Part shown: positions 5,444 through 5,749 of the stretch, in pieces | Position numbering within the stretch: position 1 is the stretch's first letter | Layout of the letters: every line of letters begins with the position of its first letter | NCBI GenBank assembly: GCA_947476855.1 | Contig: CANJSR010000329.1 | Location: 1 to 5,749 of the forward strand | Source: Acetobacteraceae bacterium | Lineage (GTDB): Bacteria > Pseudomonadota > Alphaproteobacteria > Acetobacterales > Acetobacteraceae | Length of the DNA stretch: 5,749 nucleotides | Reading direction: 5' to 3' | Made by a program: the position numbers and the translations under genes | The notes under the pieces: model-generated | Told to the model about the DNA's origin: nothing | Databases searched by the model: none | What the model saw: the letters and a program-made list of their open reading frames with translations, nothing else

Positions 5444-5749
5444 GATTCGCTGCCCCGTCAGCTTGACGGGGCAGTGGGCAGGACGCGTTTCGGCGCGTCC
5501 GAACCTGTCCGAGACCGCGCGTGATCTCGCCATACCTTCGGGTGTGGCCCGATCCTAATGGACACCAGTCCGCGAGCGGGAGACGGGGATGCCGGGGAAT
5601 GATGGGGGAAACCTCTGATCGCCTTGGTGGTTCCGGCTTGTGGGGGCCAGCCATGTGAATGGCGGGTTGCCAGGACAGGCGAACCGGGCCGCTCGACCCT
5701 TGGGTTGGACGGTCCTTGGGAAACCCGGTTCGGCGCGGTTTCGATCGCG
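5444..5749 (+). promoter_or_regulatory. Structured rplA-rplJ intergenic leader, probable L10 leader
   Basis: No gene is supported here. The stretch lies where bacteria place the leader of rplJ-rplL, whose translation is controlled by the L10-L12 complex binding the mRNA. It is dense in stems: 5450-5459 with 5465-5474; GGACGCG/CGCGTCC (5481-5500); CGAGA/TCTCG (5510-5529); CCATACC and GGTGTGG around a TTCG loop (5530-5547); GCCGG/CCGGC (5591-5637); GCCAT and ATGGC around GTGA (5650-5663); and a 9-bp pair CGAACCGGG (5680-5688) with CCCGGTTCG (5724-5732) closing a loop that carries CCTTGGG twice (5698-5704, 5714-5720). Position and structure support an L10 leader. I could not verify the kink-turn consensus, and rplJ lies outside the window. 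Confidence 0.5.
5449..5475 (+). repeat. Strong hairpin after rplA
   Basis: CTGCCCCGTC (5450-5459) is exactly complementary to GACGGGGCAG (5465-5474); A5460/T5464 extend the stem to 11 bp with a GCT loop, and G5449/T5475 may add a wobble pair. It begins a few bases after the rplA stop. No T-run follows, so it is more likely a partial attenuator or a processing or stability element than a full terminator, since rplJ-rplL normally continue the transcript. Confidence 0.55.

Noticed and set aside
4622..5533. 303-codon open frame on the - strand opposite rplK/rplA
   Set aside because: It is antisense to highly conserved ribosomal genes, with Arg/Asp/His-rich composition typical of a reverse-frame artefact.
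3828..5568. TGGACACCAG present at 3828-3837 and 5559-5568 as a possible repeat pair
   Set aside because: Several ten-base matches are expected by chance in a window of this size, and the flanks do not match.

Overview
The window is GC-rich, with G/C-rich third codon positions, and reads as chromosomal DNA from an alphaproteobacterium. The Acetobacteraceae or a related Rhodospirillales group is a reasonable guess from the style of the EutB, L11 and L1 proteins, but that placement is inference. It holds five recognisable genes, one probable small gene and several structured non-coding stretches. I saw no transposase, CRISPR array, tRNA, rRNA or phage gene.

Left part (1-2179, + strand): a two-gene catabolic unit. 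The 3' two-thirds of a D-aminoacylase-like amidohydrolase gene runs in from the left edge. It overlaps by three bases (GTG/TGA) an epoxide-hydrolase-type alpha/beta hydrolase whose catalytic residues all appear intact. The substrates cannot be read from the sequence.

Middle (2232-3602, - strand): a full-length ethanolamine ammonia-lyase large subunit gene, eutB, convergent with the hydrolase pair. The two transcription units meet at a nested inverted repeat (2191-2240) that includes the eutB stop codon and may be a bidirectional terminator. No eutC lies on either side of eutB, which is unusual because the enzyme needs the small subunit.

Upstream of eutB (3603-3959) is a 357-base gap with two short perfect hairpins and an AT-richer patch. 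I found no cobalamin riboswitch signature in it. It is followed by a small hypothetical ORF on the + strand (3960-4208).

Right part (4308-5749, + strand): the ribosomal protein genes rplK (L11) and rplA (L1), two bases apart, then at least 306 bases of hairpin-rich non-coding DNA. This stretch is where the L10 autoregulatory leader of rplJ-rplL would be expected; rplJ itself would lie beyond the window. secE-nusG, the usual upstream neighbours of rplK, are not here, so this edge of the core translation operon abuts accessory metabolic genes.

I found no convincing new multi-gene system. The points most worth a second look are the inverted repeat at the convergent junction, eutB without eutC, the rearranged left edge of the rplK operon and the structured rplA-rplJ leader.
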